A stretch of 64,000 bases of DNA from Enteractinococcus coprophilus (GTDB lineage Bacteria; Actinomycetota; Actinomycetes; Actinomycetales; Micrococcaceae), in assembly GCF_006716305.1 (NCBI RefSeq), contig NZ_VFOU01000003.1, positions 434,001 to 498,000 on the forward strand, given 5' to 3'. Every line of letters begins with the position of its first letter. Position 1 is the first letter of the stretch. Positions 18,902 to 28,449 of this stretch are shown piece by piece. The position numbers and the translations under genes are program-made. Under the pieces are notes generated by a model. It was not told where the DNA came from, searched no databases, and saw only the letters and a list, made by a program, of their open reading frames with translations.

Positions 18902-20194
18902 ATGGCAGATCACAAATTTGGGTTCCGTACCCGTGCCCTCCACGCCGGTGCCGTGCCGGATGCGGTGCACGGTGCTCGTGCGGTGCCGATTTACCAGACG
19001 ACGTCGTTCGTCTTTGAGTCGCAGCAAGATGCTGCCGACTTATTCGCCCTACAGAAGTACGGCAGCATTTACTCGCGGATCTCCAACCCAACTGTGGCAG
19101 CTTTTGAAGAGCGCATCGCCTCACTGGAAGGTGGCATCGGAGCGGTAGCTACTGCCTCCGGGCAGGCCGCCGAGTTCGTCACCTTCGCGGCCTTGGCTGG
19201 CTCAGGTGATCACATTGTGGCCTCGTCCAAGCTCTATGGTGGTACCGTCACCCAACTGGATGTCTCTCTGCGCCGGTTTGGTATTGACACCACCTTCGTG
19301 GACTCGACTGAAGTCGACGCGTTTGCTGCGGCCATCCAGCCGAACACCAAGGCCATCTACACCGAGATCGTGGCGAACCCTTCCAGCGTGATTATGGATC
19401 TGAAGGGTCTCGGCGAACTGGCTGCCGAACACGGGATCCCGCTGGTCGTCGACTCGACGTTGACCCCGCCGTATTTGATCCGTCCACTGGAGCACGGTGC
19501 AGATATTGTCATTCACTCAGCCACCAAGTTCTTGGGCGGTCACGGTACGACCCTGGGTGGCGTGGTCATTGAGTCCGGAGAATTCCCGTGGGATAACGGC
19601 AACTTCCCGCTAATGACCGAACCGGTCCCGTCGTATAACAACCTGTCGTGGTACGGCAACTTCGGTGAGTTCGGGTTCCTGACCAAACTACGCAACGAAC
19701 AATTACGCGATTTCGGGCCCTCCCTGCCAGCCCAGTCGGCTTTCCAATTGCTGATTGGTGTGGAGACCCTGCCGCAGCGCATGGACGAACATCTGGCTAA
19801 TGCGATGAAAGTGGCCAAATGGTTGGACGAAGACGACCGGATCGCCTACGTAAACTACGCCGGTTTGGAAGATAACCCCTACTATGAGCGCGGTAAGGAA
19901 TTGCTGCCACTGGGTGTGGGCTCGGTATTTAGCTTCGGTGTAAAAGGTGGCCGTCAGGCTACCGCTGACTTTATGTCTAATCTACAGTTGGCATCACACC
20001 TGGCCAATATTGGGGATGCGAAAACCCTGATGCTGCACCCGGGTTCGACCACCCACCAGCAGCTGACCGATGAGCAGCTGGATGCCGCCGGTATTCCGGA
20101 TGATCTGGTGCGCATTTCGGTGGGGATTGAAGATGTCGACGACATCATCTGGGACCTCGACCAGGCGTTGACTGCAACCGTGAAGAACGCCTAA
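18902..20194 (+). CDS. metY: O-acetylhomoserine sulfhydrylase / aminocarboxypropyltransferase (MetY type)
   Basis: A 430-residue PLP enzyme of the Cys/Met metabolism family that makes homocysteine from O-acetylhomoserine and sulfide. N-terminal TRALHAGAVPD and VPIYQTTSFVF, the YSRISNPT segment, the GGTVTQL segment and the PLP-lysine motif HSATKFLGGHGTTLGG (longer insert than in cystathionine synthases) indicate MetY. The length fits. AAAAGGA precedes ATG 18902. No SAM riboswitch or clear McbR site was seen upstream. The CoA-binding protein follows after 9 nt. Confidence 0.93.
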   Translation: MADHKFGFRTRALHAGAVPDAVHGARAVPIYQTTSFVFESQQDAADLFALQKYGSIYSRISNPTVAAFEERIASLEGGIGAVATASGQAAEFVTFAALAGSGDHIVASSKLYGGTVTQLDVSLRRFGIDTTFVDSTEVDAFAAAIQPNTKAIYTEIVANPSSVIMDLKGLGELAAEHGIPLVVDSTLTPPYLIRPLEHGADIVIHSATKFLGGHGTTLGGVVIESGEFPWDNGNFPLMTEPVPSYNNLSWYGNFGEFGFLTKLRNEQLRDFGPSLPAQSAFQLLIGVETLPQRMDEHLANAMKVAKWLDEDDRIAYVNYAGLEDNPYYERGKELLPLGVGSVFSFGVKGGRQATADFMSNLQLASHLANIGDAKTLMLHPGSTTHQQLTDEQLDAAGIPDDLVRISVGIEDVDDIIWDLDQALTATVKNA

Positions 20195-20203
20195 GGAGTA
20201 ACG

Positions 20204-20716
20204 ATGACTGCTGTAACTGAACGCAAATGGGTCAGCCCGAGCGCCGTTGAGCGCCTGAAGATCCTCCAAGACACAAAGACCATCGCAATCGTGGGCGCTT
20301 CCGATAAACTCGAGCGCGCTTCATATTTCGTGGCGACATACTTATTGTCGTCCTCTACCTACGACGTGTATTTCGTCAACCCAATCCTGGCTGGCAAGGG
20401 CGGCACCATTCTGGGCCATCCCGTGTACGCTTCGCTAGCCGATATTCCGGTCAAGATCGATATGGTCGATGTGTTCCGTCGTCCAGACGATACCCCAGCG
20501 ATCGCCAGAGAAGCCGCCGAGATCGGTGCCAAATACTTCTGGCTGCAGCTGGGTATTTGGTCCGATGAGGCCGCCGAAGTTGCTGAAGACCTTGGTCTGA
20601 AGGTCGTGATGGACCGCTGCGTGAAAATTGAGCACGCACGTTTCCACGGTGGTCTGCACCTGGCTGGTTTCAATACCGGCGAGATTTCCTCGAAACGCCA
20701 GCGTATCGACGCTTAA
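20204..20716 (+). CDS. CoA-binding domain protein (YccU-like)
   Basis: A 170-residue single-domain Rossmann protein of the CoA_binding_2 family. It shows the nucleotide-binding start TIAIVGASDKLERAS, YDVYFVNPILAG, SLADIPVKIDMVDVFRRPDD and a late MDRCVKIEHARF segment. Members bind CoA in crystal structures; the physiological role is unclear. The ribosome site AAGGAG overlaps the TAA of metY, so the two genes are an operon, and such proteins are commonly linked to MetY in actinobacteria. Confidence 0.88.
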   Translation: MTAVTERKWVSPSAVERLKILQDTKTIAIVGASDKLERASYFVATYLLSSSTYDVYFVNPILAGKGGTILGHPVYASLADIPVKIDMVDVFRRPDDTPAIAREAAEIGAKYFWLQLGIWSDEAAEVAEDLGLKVVMDRCVKIEHARFHGGLHLAGFNTGEISSKRQRIDA

Positions 20717-20730
20717 CACACTCGATTATT

Positions 20731-20771
20731 AATACCGGCCGTAGGAATCCTTCCAGCGGCCGGTATTTTTC
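20731..20771 (+). terminator. Rho-independent terminator of the metY operon
   Basis: An 11-bp perfect GC-rich stem pairs AATACCGGCCG (20731-20741) with CGGCCGGTATT (20757-20767). A small inner GGAA/TTCC pairing and a T-run at the 3' side follow. Confidence 0.9.
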
Positions 20772-20888
20772 TCGGCGAGAATAGTTCAGCAGCAAGCGGT
20801 CCCCTACGAACGAGGTTAACTTCGCGCGTATCCGTACTTCACGCAGTCGAGTACCAAGACGTACTTGCGCTGCATAAGCGTAGTGTGA

Positions 20889-22211
20889 TTAGGCTGCGGT
20901 AGCCCAAGCGATATCAATAGCACCGACCGGTGCGGGTGGATCGCTGTTCCAGTGTTTGATCTCGGCGAGTGGTGGCCGGGTCTCGACGGTGTAGGAATGC
21001 CCGGTGGGAGTCGTGACGGTGAGCTCATCGGAGCTGCCAGTGTATGACGAACCCCGGTTCTCTTTGCGTCGGTTACAGCGTTTACACAGCCCGGTGGCGT
21101 TTTCCCAACTTGTGGGTCCACCTTTTGCCCAGGGGTGGCGGTGATCGGCGTCCTGGACCGGGCTATTACACCAGGGCGTGGCACAGGTATCGTCGCGAAT
21201 CCGCAGCATTTTGGCCATTCCCTCAGGGAAGCGGCGGCGCTTGGAGTCCATCGCCACGAGTTGCCCATCCGAGGGCCGCGTATACAACCGTCGAAGAGAT
21301 TTCGTGACGTTGGGGTCGGCCAGCCAGTTTTTTACCGTCCCTGCCGGTAGGGGGCCCTCGCCGAGCAACCAGGCCGGCAGTTCATCCGCACCGAACAGCG
21401 TCGTGTCATGCATCACGACCACGACCTCAGCGGCCACTCCATCGGCGGTGGTCTGACCGGTGAGTAACTCCACGAAGATATCGGTCATCACCTCGTCGCG
21501 TCCCAACGGTGTGCCATCGGTGTCCAGGGCTTGGCCCTGGTCGAGACGTTGGTTGGTCAGGCGCGTCAACGTTTCCATGACCGCTGCCCCTTGGTGGGCG
21601 GGCAGCTCGGCGGTGACATATACTAGGCCATCCCCTGCTGGATCCTTACACACCCGGCGTTGGCGTTTGTTGTCCTCGACGCGGGCCTCGGCGGCCGCCC
21701 GGTCCAGCCGGTAGGCATGCCCCTGGATCAACCGACGTAACTGCGAGGTAGAAGCCTTGCCGAGCCGGTGGGCGATGAGTACATCAATCTCTTTGCGGTG
21801 AGCATCCGAGAGATGACTCGTCTGCTCGGCCACCACTCGGGTGTGATACTCACTGACCCGGCCTTCGGTCAGGGCCGCCAGGGTGCGCGGCAACACGCTG
21901 CACAGTGCGATGGCCGTAGACGTCAACGCGGCGCCCACAAAGGGGGATTCCCCGCGGGCAAACCCCACTTCGGCTTCAATGCCCTTGAGCTGCAGCGAAG
22001 TCGGGATCTTCAGATGAGATTCTTCGACTTGTCGATAGTCAACAAACCGAGACGTCGTCACGGCTTGATCGCCCCGGACCATCCGGACGGCTTGCTCCAT
22101 GAGCTGGATCCGATCAATGCACGCTTCCTGGGAATCGGGCTCCGGCAACGAGCGCAGCACAGTGATTGCTCGCTGCACCGCGTCGCCTGCGACTACATCC
22201 CGTGTTTCCAT
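20889..22211 (-). CDS. DUF222 / HNH endonuclease domain protein (13E12 type)
   Basis: 440 residues. The N-terminal two thirds is the DUF222 helical domain (LPRTLAALTEGRVSEYHTR, ELPAHQGAAVMETLTRL). The C-terminus is an HNH nuclease: CATPWCNSPVQDADHRHPWA, then GGPTSWENATGLCKRCN, in which the DH, N and H positions and two zinc-type CxxC-like pairs are intact. These proteins occur in many copies in actinobacterial genomes and their targets are unknown. ATG 22211 has GGTGGG upstream. It stands alone, bounded by the metY terminator region and a divergent gene. Confidence 0.9.
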   Translation of the reverse strand: METRDVVAGDAVQRAITVLRSLPEPDSQEACIDRIQLMEQAVRMVRGDQAVTTSRFVDYRQVEESHLKIPTSLQLKGIEAEVGFARGESPFVGAALTSTAIALCSVLPRTLAALTEGRVSEYHTRVVAEQTSHLSDAHRKEIDVLIAHRLGKASTSQLRRLIQGHAYRLDRAAAEARVEDNKRQRRVCKDPAGDGLVYVTAELPAHQGAAVMETLTRLTNQRLDQGQALDTDGTPLGRDEVMTDIFVELLTGQTTADGVAAEVVVVMHDTTLFGADELPAWLLGEGPLPAGTVKNWLADPNVTKSLRRLYTRPSDGQLVAMDSKRRRFPEGMAKMLRIRDDTCATPWCNSPVQDADHRHPWAKGGPTSWENATGLCKRCNRRKENRGSSYTGSSDELTVTTPTGHSYTVETRPPLAEIKHWNSDPPAPVGAIDIAWATAA

Positions 22212-22431
22212 ATTCCCACCCTAGTCAGAGGGTAGGACACTGTAAGGGATAGCTGGCCTCCGGTGGACAACCAAGCCCGGCACCAACTCCTGTGGAAAAC
22301 CGCCACATGTTGTGAGATCGTTTGCTACACACCCTCCTGACAATGGGCAGTGCAGCGGGGTTGCGTCCTCGCACGTTCTAATTGACACGTAATATGTGCA
22401 TTCGAACCGGCTCAAGGTAACGTTTGGATGC

Positions 22432-23040
22432 ATGTCTAACGATGCTATTCCTGCCGAACCGATCATCCGCATCCCGTGGCGAAAGGGCCGCCGGATGTTC
22501 GTGTTGCTCGGATCGGGTGCACTCGTCGTCGCTTCCGCTTTGGCATTTCTCCTGAGTGTCGGCACCTTGCTCGGTGGGTCGACACAGACTATTCGTGCCT
22601 GGCTTGTGTGTCTGGTCGGGATTGTCGGTGTGGTGTTCTTTGGGGCTATCGCAACCGGATCGATGAAAAATTATTTCGGCCACAAAGACACTACCGCCCT
22701 GGCCCTAAGTCCTGCCGGAGTAACAGACCAAACCCAAATCATTGGACCGCTGCCCACGATGACCTGGTCGATGATCGAGCAATACAACATCGCGGAGTAC
22801 CAACGCCAACTCTTCTTAATATTTCAACTGCGCGATGTTGAGGCCTATCAGCGCGTGATTGGATCCTCACGAACCATGCGGACGGCGTTGAAGTTCAACT
22901 CGAAGATTTTCGGGATGCCGGTGCATGCCATCACCATCAAGAACTTACAGGGCCGTCCCGAGGATGTCCTTCATGCGCTGTACCACGTCACGAATGTGCC
23001 ACCCGGTCATCCCATTGGTGTGCCCGACCAGATGGCATAA
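22432..23040 (+). CDS. Two-helix membrane protein of unknown function (STM3941-like)
   Basis: 202 residues with a short cytoplasmic N-terminus, two membrane helices (about residues 25-50 and 62-82) and a C-terminal domain of about 110 residues containing TALALSPAGVTDQTQI, GPLPTMTWSMIEQYNI and KIFGMPVHAITIKNLQGR. The order of two helices followed by a PH-like beta domain that starts by converting a residue pattern to local W-site interactions resembles the STM3941 family, but I recognise it only by layout. ATG 22432 is preferred over ATG 22396 because the upstream segment is not conserved-looking. Confidence 0.6.
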   Translation: MSNDAIPAEPIIRIPWRKGRRMFVLLGSGALVVASALAFLLSVGTLLGGSTQTIRAWLVCLVGIVGVVFFGAIATGSMKNYFGHKDTTALALSPAGVTDQTQIIGPLPTMTWSMIEQYNIAEYQRQLFLIFQLRDVEAYQRVIGSSRTMRTALKFNSKIFGMPVHAITIKNLQGRPEDVLHALYHVTNVPPGHPIGVPDQMA

Positions 23041-23169
23041 GTTGTTCACCGAACTGTGCTCACGGTCTGGTGACTGCGGCGTCATCAGCCGTTTGATGTT
23101 CGGCTAGGTCGACCGCCAACCAGGCCGACGGGTCCAGGATGTTTTCAGGCAGTGTGGGGCGCACACCCC

Positions 23170-23201
23170 TTGTTATGAGCATTTCACCATTGTAATAATG
23201 G
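23170..23201 (+). promoter_or_regulatory. furA promoter with overlapping Fur-family operator
   Basis: TTGTTA (23170-23175) and TAATAA (23193-23198) are separated by 17 nt and lie just upstream of ATG 23206. An inverted repeat CCATTGTAATAATGG (23187-23201) covers the -10 element; six of its seven mirrored pairs match in a 7-1-7 arrangement, the typical Fur/PerR-box geometry. It predicts autorepression of furA-katA. Confidence 0.65.
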
Positions 23202-23205
23202 CGGT

Positions 23206-23682
23206 ATGAAGGCAGCAGCAGGAGATCCTCAATCTCCGTTCGCCGGAGATCCTCTAACCAACTGGAGTCAAGCACTCCGTGCCGCCGGGCTGCGCGTCAC
23301 GCGCCAACGTCTTGCGGTGATCGATGCCGTGATACGAAAACCTCACGGCACCATCGAAGACATTCATGATGAAGTTCGCTCCGACCTTCCCAGGATTACT
23401 ATCCAGTCGGTGTACTTCGTCATGAACTCCCTGGTGACAGCAGGCATAGTGCGCAAGCTGGAGCTGCCAGGCTCCCCGGCTCGTTATGAAGTCGAAGGCC
23501 ACGATAACCATCATCATGCGATATGTCGCTTTTGCGGCCGAATCGAAGATGTTGCCTGCGTGACCGGTACAGCCCCGTGTTTACGTCCCGAAGCTCACGT
23601 CGATATGACCATTGAGGTCGCAGAGGTGATCTTCACGGCAGTGTGTCACGAGTGTGCAACAACTCAGCAGGCTCGAGTCTAA
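23206..23682 (+). CDS. furA: Fur family regulator (FurA/PerR-like)
   Basis: A 158-residue Fur-family metal-dependent repressor. The winged-helix part contains LRVTRQRLAVIDAVI and LPRITIQSVYFVMNSL. The metal/dimerisation part contains the histidine cluster DNHHHAICRFCGRIEDV and a second CxxC (VCHECATT), so the structural zinc site is complete. Linkage to a catalase gene 107 nt downstream on the same strand, without a terminator between, indicates a peroxide- or iron-sensing repressor of that catalase, as for mycobacterial FurA-KatG. No Shine-Dalgarno precedes ATG 23206; the message is probably leaderless. Confidence 0.9.
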   Translation: MKAAAGDPQSPFAGDPLTNWSQALRAAGLRVTRQRLAVIDAVIRKPHGTIEDIHDEVRSDLPRITIQSVYFVMNSLVTAGIVRKLELPGSPARYEVEGHDNHHHAICRFCGRIEDVACVTGTAPCLRPEAHVDMTIEVAEVIFTAVCHECATTQQARV

Positions 23683-23788
23683 TGCTGCACCTTCCGGAAT
23701 TCAGTATCCGTCTACGTCCATTGACCGCCATGAACAGTTCTTCGAAATATGAAAACCACAGAACACGTTGATGAGAAAGGCATGACCA

Positions 23789-25300
23789 ATGACTAACCGA
23801 AAAACCCCGCACAGCACCGGATCCACCACGATGGCAGGTATTCCTGCTGTCAGTGACCGGAACTCGCTGACCGTTGGCCAGGACGGCCCTGTGCTGCTGC
23901 ACGATAGCCACCTGGTGGAAACGCTGCAGCACTTCAACCGCATGAACATCCCAGAGCGTCGTCCACACGCTAAAGGGTCTGGTGCATTCGGTAAATTTAC
24001 TGTCACCGAAGACGTGTCCAAGTACACTTCGGCAGCCGTCTTCCAGCCGGGTACCGAAACCGAAATGCTCGCCCGTTTCTCAACCGTTGCCGGTGAGCTC
24101 GGCTCGCCAGACACCTGGCGTGACCTGCGTGGCTTCGCACTGAAGTTCTACACCACCGAAGGCAACTTCGACTTGGTTGGGAACCACACGCCGATTTTCT
24201 TCGTGCGTGACCCCATGAAGTTCCCACACTTCATTCGCTCCCAGAAACGCCTGCCGGAAAATGGACTCCGGGACAACACCATGCAGTGGGACTTCTGGAC
24301 CCAAAACCCAGAGTCCGCTCACCAGGTTGCATACCTGATGGGTCAGCGTGGGCTGCCGCGCACGTGGCGCAACATGAATGGATATGGTTCCCACACCTAC
24401 ATGTGGGTCAATGCCCAAGGTGAACGCTTCTGGGTCAAATACCACTTCCTGACCAATCAGGGCATGGAATTCTTCACCAATGAAGAAGCCGAGGAAATGG
24501 CCGGTGTGGATGCCGACTATCACCGTCGTGACCTATACGAAGCCATCGAACGCGGCGACTACCCGTCCTGGGATCTGTGGATTCAGGTCATGCCGTTCGA
24601 AGAAGCCAAAACCTACCGTTTCAACCCGTTTGATCTCACCAAGATCTGGTCGAAGAAGGACTACCCGCGCATCAAGGTCGGGACCATGGAGTTGAATCGC
24701 AACCCCGAGAACTTCTTCGCCCAAATCGAGCAGGCCGCCTTCTCCCCTGCCAACATGGTGCCAGGCATGGGCATGTCGCCAGACAAGATGCTGCTGGGAC
24801 GCAACTTCGCCTACCAGGATGCACAGCGCTACCGCATTGGAACCAACTTCCAGCAGCTGCCGGTCAACGCGCCAATCGTTGATGTGCACACCTATAACTT
24901 CGAAGGTGCGATGACCTACCATCACCAGGGCAATATGCGCCCGTATGTACCGAACTCGTTTGGTGATTCCTGGTCGGATGAAGAAGGCCGCGTCGACGCT
25001 ACCTGGGAAACCGACGGCGAGCTGGTTCGCCAGGCTTATACCCTGCGTGAAGACGACGATGATTTCATCCAGGCCCACATGCTCGTCCGTGAGGTCATGG
25101 ATGAAGCCCAGCGCCTAGAACTCGTCGACACTGTGGCCGGTTCCCTAGAAACCGTCATCGAACCAGTCTTGTCCAATGCGATCCAGTACTGGAAGAACAT
25201 TGACGACGAGGTCGGTCGCCGCATCGAAGAGAAGGTTCGTGCCGGTGCCCTGGTCGGTGACCAGCAGCCAGGTGGCGATCCACTCGATCTGAAACGCTAA
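23789..25300 (+). CDS. katA: Monofunctional heme catalase
   Basis: A 503-residue small-subunit (clade 3 type) catalase that dismutates hydrogen peroxide in the cytoplasm. The distal His60 lies in [12 protein letters not shown], the distal Asn131 in [11 protein letters not shown], and the proximal-ligand tyrosine segment is [31 protein letters not shown] is also present. AAAGG precedes ATG 23789. It is probably co-transcribed with furA and ends at the hairpin at 25324-25354. Confidence 0.96.
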   Translation: MTNRKTPHSTGSTTMAGIPAVSDRNSLTVGQDGPVLLHDSHLVETLQHFNRMNIPERRPHAKGSGAFGKFTVTEDVSKYTSAAVFQPGTETEMLARFSTVAGELGSPDTWRDLRGFALKFYTTEGNFDLVGNHTPIFFVRDPMKFPHFIRSQKRLPENGLRDNTMQWDFWTQNPESAHQVAYLMGQRGLPRTWRNMNGYGSHTYMWVNAQGERFWVKYHFLTNQGMEFFTNEEAEEMAGVDADYHRRDLYEAIERGDYPSWDLWIQVMPFEEAKTYRFNPFDLTKIWSKKDYPRIKVGTMELNRNPENFFAQIEQAAFSPANMVPGMGMSPDKMLLGRNFAYQDAQRYRIGTNFQQLPVNAPIVDVHTYNFEGAMTYHHQGNMRPYVPNSFGDSWSDEEGRVDATWETDGELVRQAYTLREDDDDFIQAHMLVREVMDEAQRLELVDTVAGSLETVIEPVLSNAIQYWKNIDDEVGRRIEEKVRAGALVGDQQPGGDPLDLKR

Positions 25301-25323
25301 CGATCAGCTGAAAACCACGCTAC

Positions 25324-25354
25324 ATTCCGGTGCCCCATCCCGGGGCACCGGAAT
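25324..25354 (+). terminator. Terminator hairpin after the catalase gene
   Basis: A 13-bp perfect stem pairs 25324-25336 (ATTCCGGTGCCCC) with 25342-25354 around a 5-nt loop. No long T-run follows. The next gene starts at 25380. Confidence 0.75.
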
Positions 25355-25379
25355 TCGTGCTTAATGAACAAGGACGACT

Positions 25380-26054
25380 ATGAGCACACAGTTACCTACC
25401 AACTGGACCCCGTGGCGGGCCGACTCCCCTTTGGCAGGACGGCGGCCAACAAGAGCCGATTTCGCCACCGCGATTGACTCTGGCCTCGGGCGCGAAGATG
25501 TGTTGCCATATCCCACCGATGAGGCTTCCGCAGGATTGCTCCGCATGCTCATTGTCGGCATTAACCCAAGCCCGTGGACGGCGGCGGTCAACGCGCCTTT
25601 TGCGCGTCCGGGCAACCGGTTCTGGCCTTCGCTCGCCGAGGCCGGAGTGCTGCCGCATAGGGTAGATGCCTCGACCGGGCTATCCCGGGGCGATGAGCGC
25701 CTTCTTGCCGAACGTGGCATTGGCATAACCAACTTCGTCTCCCGACCGAGTGCACGCGCTGACGAACTGACCGCCGAAGAATTACACACCGGGGGCCAGC
25801 AGCTGGTGGACCGCGTCAACGTGTTGCAGCCCCGAGCAGTCGCAATCGTTGGTATTACCGCGTTTCGGACGGCGTTTTCACTACCGAAGGCACAACTGGG
25901 ACGCCAAGATATCGAGACCATTGCAGGCTGGCCCGAGCGCGTCCAGCTGTGGGCGTTACCGAACCCCAGCGGACTCAACGCTCACGAAACCATCCAAAGT
26001 ATCGCTCAGAAGTGGCAAGCGGTGTGGGATGTCTCCGCAAAAAGCTCACACTAA
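25380..26054 (+). CDS. mug: Mismatch-specific uracil/thymine DNA glycosylase (MUG family)
   Basis: 224 residues of the uracil-DNA glycosylase superfamily, family 2. Catalytic motif 1 appears as IVGINPSPWTA, the substrate pocket includes FARPGNRFWPSLAEAG, and motif 2 appears as LPNPSGLNAHET. GIGITNFVSRPSARADEL is also typical. It removes uracil or thymine from G mismatches for base excision repair. AAGGA precedes ATG 25380. Its stop overlaps the stop of the convergent SDR gene (CTAA at 26051-26054). Confidence 0.9.
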   Translation: MSTQLPTNWTPWRADSPLAGRRPTRADFATAIDSGLGREDVLPYPTDEASAGLLRMLIVGINPSPWTAAVNAPFARPGNRFWPSLAEAGVLPHRVDASTGLSRGDERLLAERGIGITNFVSRPSARADELTAEELHTGGQQLVDRVNVLQPRAVAIVGITAFRTAFSLPKAQLGRQDIETIAGWPERVQLWALPNPSGLNAHETIQSIAQKWQAVWDVSAKSSH

Positions 26055-26869
26055 GCTTGGACGGGCTGCTGCGAACCATCTCGGAACTGAGCAGTTTCCC
26101 GGTACGCGGTCAGCCCACCGTCGACTCGCAGATCAGTGCCGTTGACCCACCCGGCTTCAGGACTCAATAGGTACGCGATGCACTGGGCGATATCGGCCGG
26201 TGCCCCGAAACGTCCTAGAGTGGTCGCAGCCGAGTTCACTTTATCGCAGCCGTGGTCGTTTTTGAAGTCCTCCAGGATCGGGGTCTCAACCGGACCGGGG
26301 CTGACCGAATTGACGCGGATGCCGTCGGCAACAAATTCAGCGGCAAAATACTCGCTCAGCAGGCTCACGCACTGTTTAGAAAATAGGTACGAGTGTCCCA
26401 CGATATGGTCGTCAGCTAGAGCCTGGGTCATTGCTTGCTGCCGGTCGGCAGCTAATGCGAACTCCGCCAACTGTGCCTTATCTGCTCGCCACTGGTAAGC
26501 CACAGCGGAAGCTAAGTTGACAATCGATGAGCCACGTTGCAGCTGGGGACGGACCGCTTGGATCAGATCTCGGACACCGAAAACGTTGATGTTCAGCACG
26601 ACCTCTGCCGGTGCGGTACCGGGGACACCCGCGATATTCGCCAACCCGTCAATACCTGCCGGAGCCGTCTCGCGAATCTTGTCAGCAATCTGGTTGACGC
26701 CGGTCGGGTCAGAAAGGTCGCCTTGAATAAAGGTACCGGCAAAGTCTTCTACGGGGGCTCGATCCACACCGATGACGTGATAGCCCCGCGAGCTCAGCAG
26801 CTGGGCAGTCTCCTTGCCAATACCTGATGCAACTCCGGTGATAACTATTTGTGGGCTGTTTGAGGTCAT
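26051..26869 (-). CDS. SDR dehydrogenase, coniferyl-alcohol dehydrogenase/3-alpha-HSD-like
   Basis: A 272-residue short-chain dehydrogenase. The cofactor motif is ITGVASGIGKETA with an aspartate in GVDRAP (NAD preference). The NIAG position appears as LANIAGVPG, the catalytic serine lies in VNLASAVAYQW and the YxxxK pair is YLFSK. The long insertion before YxxxK and the SPGPVETPIL motif fit the 3-alpha-HSD/coniferyl-alcohol dehydrogenase subfamily, which oxidises aryl alcohols to aldehydes. It is divergent from the aldehyde dehydrogenase, with operator copy A between them, so it probably supplies that enzyme's substrate. Confidence 0.82.
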   Translation of the reverse strand: MTSNSPQIVITGVASGIGKETAQLLSSRGYHVIGVDRAPVEDFAGTFIQGDLSDPTGVNQIADKIRETAPAGIDGLANIAGVPGTAPAEVVLNINVFGVRDLIQAVRPQLQRGSSIVNLASAVAYQWRADKAQLAEFALAADRQQAMTQALADDHIVGHSYLFSKQCVSLLSEYFAAEFVADGIRVNSVSPGPVETPILEDFKNDHGCDKVNSAATTLGRFGAPADIAQCIAYLLSPEAGWVNGTDLRVDGGLTAYRETAQFRDGSQQPVQA

Positions 26870-26947
26870 GGTGCAGCTCCTTTACCTTTGATGATTGCCA
26901 ACCATATATAAGCATCATGCAGCATGGACGCACGGTCTACCCCATAT

Positions 26948-26964
26948 TTTCTATCCAATGGAAA
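26948..26964. promoter_or_regulatory. IclR-type operator, copy A
   Basis: TTTCTAT-CCA-ATGGAAA, an inverted repeat with one mismatch, lies in the divergent control region between the SDR gene (-) and the aldehyde dehydrogenase gene (+). It is 70-80 nt from each start. The same motif recurs at 33451-33467 and 34348-34364. Confidence 0.7.
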
Positions 26965-27033
26965 GTTCTGAGCATTTCGGTGTTTGGGTGGCGACACTGG
27001 AAGCATTCAGAACGTTAGATCGGAGGGAGTGTC

Positions 27034-28413
27034 ATGTCGGCACCGACGTACGCGGTATATGATCCTGCGACACTGGAGCTCGTAGGTGAAGCGCCACAGC
27101 ACACCGAGGAAGACGTGCGCCAAGCCATCAGGCACGCACAACAAGCCAGCACCAGTTGGGCGGCTGATCGGGAGTCCCGGCGGGCAGCGCTACGACAGAT
27201 CGCCACCTTGATTCGTGACGACGCCAACCGCCTTGGACGGTTATTGTCGCTGGAACAGGGAAAGGTCCTGGCCGAAGCCATCGGCGAGTTCAAGACCGCA
27301 GCCGACCTGTTCGCGTACTATGCCGATCTGGAATGGGACGCAACCGAGACGCTGCCACCACGACAGGGTCGCACTATTGAGGTGCAAAACCGCCCGGTGG
27401 GCATTGTGGGGACCATTACCCCGTGGAACTTTCCAATCTCGCTGCTGGCGGTGAAGCTAGCCCCTGCTCTTGTGGCAGGGTGCACGGTGATCGCAAAGCC
27501 CTCCCCTACAACACCGCTGTCGACCATTGCACTAGTAGAACTGATGAATCAGGCGCTACCCAGTGGTGTACTGCAAACACGTACCGGCAGTAATCGCACG
27601 GTCAACGTCGCACTGAGCACGCTGCCAGAGATTCGAAAAATCTCATTCACCGGCTCCACCGACGTCGGTACCGCCGTCGCGGCCCAAGCCGCCGAAACAG
27701 TCAAACGCGTGACCCTGGAGCTTGGTGGCAACGACGCCGCCCTGGTTCTAGAAGACGCCGATATCGAGCACACGTCTCAGGGCATTCTCAACAGTGCCTT
27801 CCGTAACGCCGGGCAGGTGTGCATGGCCGTTAAACGCGTCTACGTGCCGCGCAGTATTGCCACAGAGCTCGCCGAAGCTATGGCAGCACAGACTCAAGAA
27901 ATTGTCATCGGCCACGGTATCGCCAAAGAGACCACCATGGGCCCGATGCACAACGAATCCCAGTTATCCACCGTACGCTCGTTGGTCGATAACGCGGTAT
28001 CCTCAGGGGCTCAAGTGATCGCCGGAGGCTCTTCCAGCTCCGAGCTACCAGGGTACTTCATGGATCCGACCCTCGTGATCAATGCCCACGCCGAAATGCC
28101 ACTGGTCTATGAAGAACAGTTTGGTAGCGCACTGCCAATTGTCATCTACGACGATCTCGACACCGCCGTGGCTGAGGTCAATGCGGGTCCCTACGGCCTT
28201 GGTGCTTCGGTATGGTCTCAAGACCTGGATCGCGCCAAGGGTCTGGCTGGGCGTTTGGAATCCGGCACCGTATGGATTAACCAGCACACAGTCGTCGAGC
28301 TCGACGCACCATTTGGTGGGTGGAAAACCTCGGGGCTGGGTCGTGAACGAGGCCGCTGGGGACTCAACGAATACCTTGAACCTCGTACCGTTAACACCTT
28401 CATCGGCGCGTAG
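27034..28413 (+). CDS. Aldehyde dehydrogenase family protein
   Basis: A 459-residue NAD(P)-dependent aldehyde dehydrogenase. The cofactor/proton segment GTITPWNFPISLLAVKLAPA has the catalytic Asn, and the general-base Glu is in TLELGGNDAALVLEDAD. The nucleophilic Cys lies in NAGQVCMAVKRVYVP and the C-terminal motif EEQFGSALPIVIYDD is present. Context in a P450 O-demethylase cluster suggests oxidation of an aromatic aldehyde to the acid. GGAGGG is well placed before ATG 27034. The hydrolase gene follows after 36 nt and shares its transcript. Confidence 0.92.
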   Translation: MSAPTYAVYDPATLELVGEAPQHTEEDVRQAIRHAQQASTSWAADRESRRAALRQIATLIRDDANRLGRLLSLEQGKVLAEAIGEFKTAADLFAYYADLEWDATETLPPRQGRTIEVQNRPVGIVGTITPWNFPISLLAVKLAPALVAGCTVIAKPSPTTPLSTIALVELMNQALPSGVLQTRTGSNRTVNVALSTLPEIRKISFTGSTDVGTAVAAQAAETVKRVTLELGGNDAALVLEDADIEHTSQGILNSAFRNAGQVCMAVKRVYVPRSIATELAEAMAAQTQEIVIGHGIAKETTMGPMHNESQLSTVRSLVDNAVSSGAQVIAGGSSSSELPGYFMDPTLVINAHAEMPLVYEEQFGSALPIVIYDDLDTAVAEVNAGPYGLGASVWSQDLDRAKGLAGRLESGTVWINQHTVVELDAPFGGWKTSGLGRERGRWGLNEYLEPRTVNTFIGA

Positions 28414-28449
28414 TTCAGCCGCGTCGAACAACCATTGCTAGGACATATT

